A stretch of DNA of 20,168 nucleotides from Zygnema circumcarinatum (taxonomy: Eukaryota; Streptophyta; Zygnematophyceae; Zygnematales; Zygnemataceae). The notes beneath the pieces are model-generated. The model was not told where the DNA came from. It did no database searches and worked only from the letters and a program-made list of their open reading frames with translations. Of this stretch, positions 19,877 to 20,168 are shown piece by piece. How positions within the stretch are numbered: position 1 is the stretch's first letter; each line of letters starts with the position of its first letter. Position numbers and translations under genes: made by a program. The DNA lies in assembly GCA_037447605.1 (NCBI GenBank), contig CM074820.1, forward strand, positions 1,637,798 through 1,657,965, written 5' to 3'.

Positions 19877-20016
19877 TCAGGATTCGTCGAGCGCGAGGTC
19901 CTTGCTGAGGTGGAGGGCGTCCAGGCGCTGCTGCGCCATCAGGACCTGTCCGAATGCCGCCTGAATGCGCCGCCGGGCGGCGTCCATGCACTGCTCGCTG
20001 CAGGCCGCCTTCACGG
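19877..20016 (-). CDS. Probable last exon of an unrecognised gene (partial)
   Basis: Reading right to left, a CAG acceptor at 20017-20019 is preceded by a branch-like CTAATTAAC. It leads into about 46 codons ending in a TGA stop at 19877-19879. The peptide begins VKAACSEQCMDAARRRIQAA and ends KDLALDES. It is amphipathic and predicted helical, with a Cys-x3-Cys pair and high GC codon use unlike the AT-richer flanks, which is why I consider it coding. The upstream exons lie beyond the right edge, and the CT-rich sequence from 20070 would be intron. I do not recognise the family. It may be the C-terminal coiled coil of a complex subunit, but that is a guess. Confidence 0.45.
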
Positions 20017-20086
20017 CTGCACCACCACCATGGAAACGCAAAAATCCGTTAATTAGTTTCAGTTTCACGTCCTCTTCATCTCACTC

Positions 20087-20154
20087 TCTCTTCCCCTCTC
20101 TCTCTCACTCTCTCTCTCTCTCTCTCTCCCTCTCTCTCTTTCCACTCAACTTAT
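20087..20154 (+). repeat. CT-rich microsatellite at the right edge
   Basis: TCTCTCTCACTCTCTCT-type sequence, probably inside an intron of the minus-strand gene at the edge. Confidence 0.7.
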
Positions 20155-20168
20155 TGACCTCTCACTAT

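Overview
The window is nuclear DNA of a photosynthetic eukaryote of the green lineage. Genes are split by GT-AG introns with pyrimidine-rich acceptors. The 5S rRNA resembles land-plant and charophyte 5S and has a plant-style TATA element about 30 bases upstream. The sequence is full of G-box CACGTG motifs and CCCTAA/CCCTAAA-type repeats. I lean towards a streptophyte alga or other early green lineage, but cannot name the species.

Layout: (1) 22-3320, minus strand: the 5' half of a nuclear transport receptor of the importin-13/transportin-3 family. Four exons were reconstructed, and the gene runs off the left edge. Its first intron carries about 0.5 kb of degenerate telomere-like TTAGGG repeats. 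(2) 3321-11729: 8.4 kb with no convincing gene. It holds an 894-bp foldback transposon with an exact 8-bp target duplication, a divergent inverted-repeat pair 4 kb apart, long purine-rich and pyrimidine-rich blocks, a GA-rich minisatellite with a 182-bp higher-order period, and a CT microsatellite. (3) 11730-16294, plus strand: a complete 11-exon gene for a predicted 947-residue secreted protein. It joins a papain-type cysteine protease, two EGF-like modules, five LysM (chitin/peptidoglycan-binding) modules and a cysteine-rich tail with a Kazal-like segment. This is the most interesting object in the window. (4) 16295-19876: mostly non-coding, with a well-formed single 5S rRNA gene (17840-17956), a small MITE-like element and a perfect hairpin. 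(5) 19877-20016, minus strand: the probable last exon of an unrecognised gene that runs off the right edge.

The genes do not form a functional cluster. The importin acts in nucleocytoplasmic transport, the protease is predicted to act outside the cell on glycan-bound targets, and the 5S gene serves ribosomes. They share sequence habits: CACGTG motifs in and between genes, CCCTAA-type motifs in introns of both protein genes, and purine-strand microsatellites that have entered coding exons of both and encode Gly-Glu or Arg-Glu runs. All exon models were built by eye from splice sites, reading phase and remembered family patterns; no search was run.
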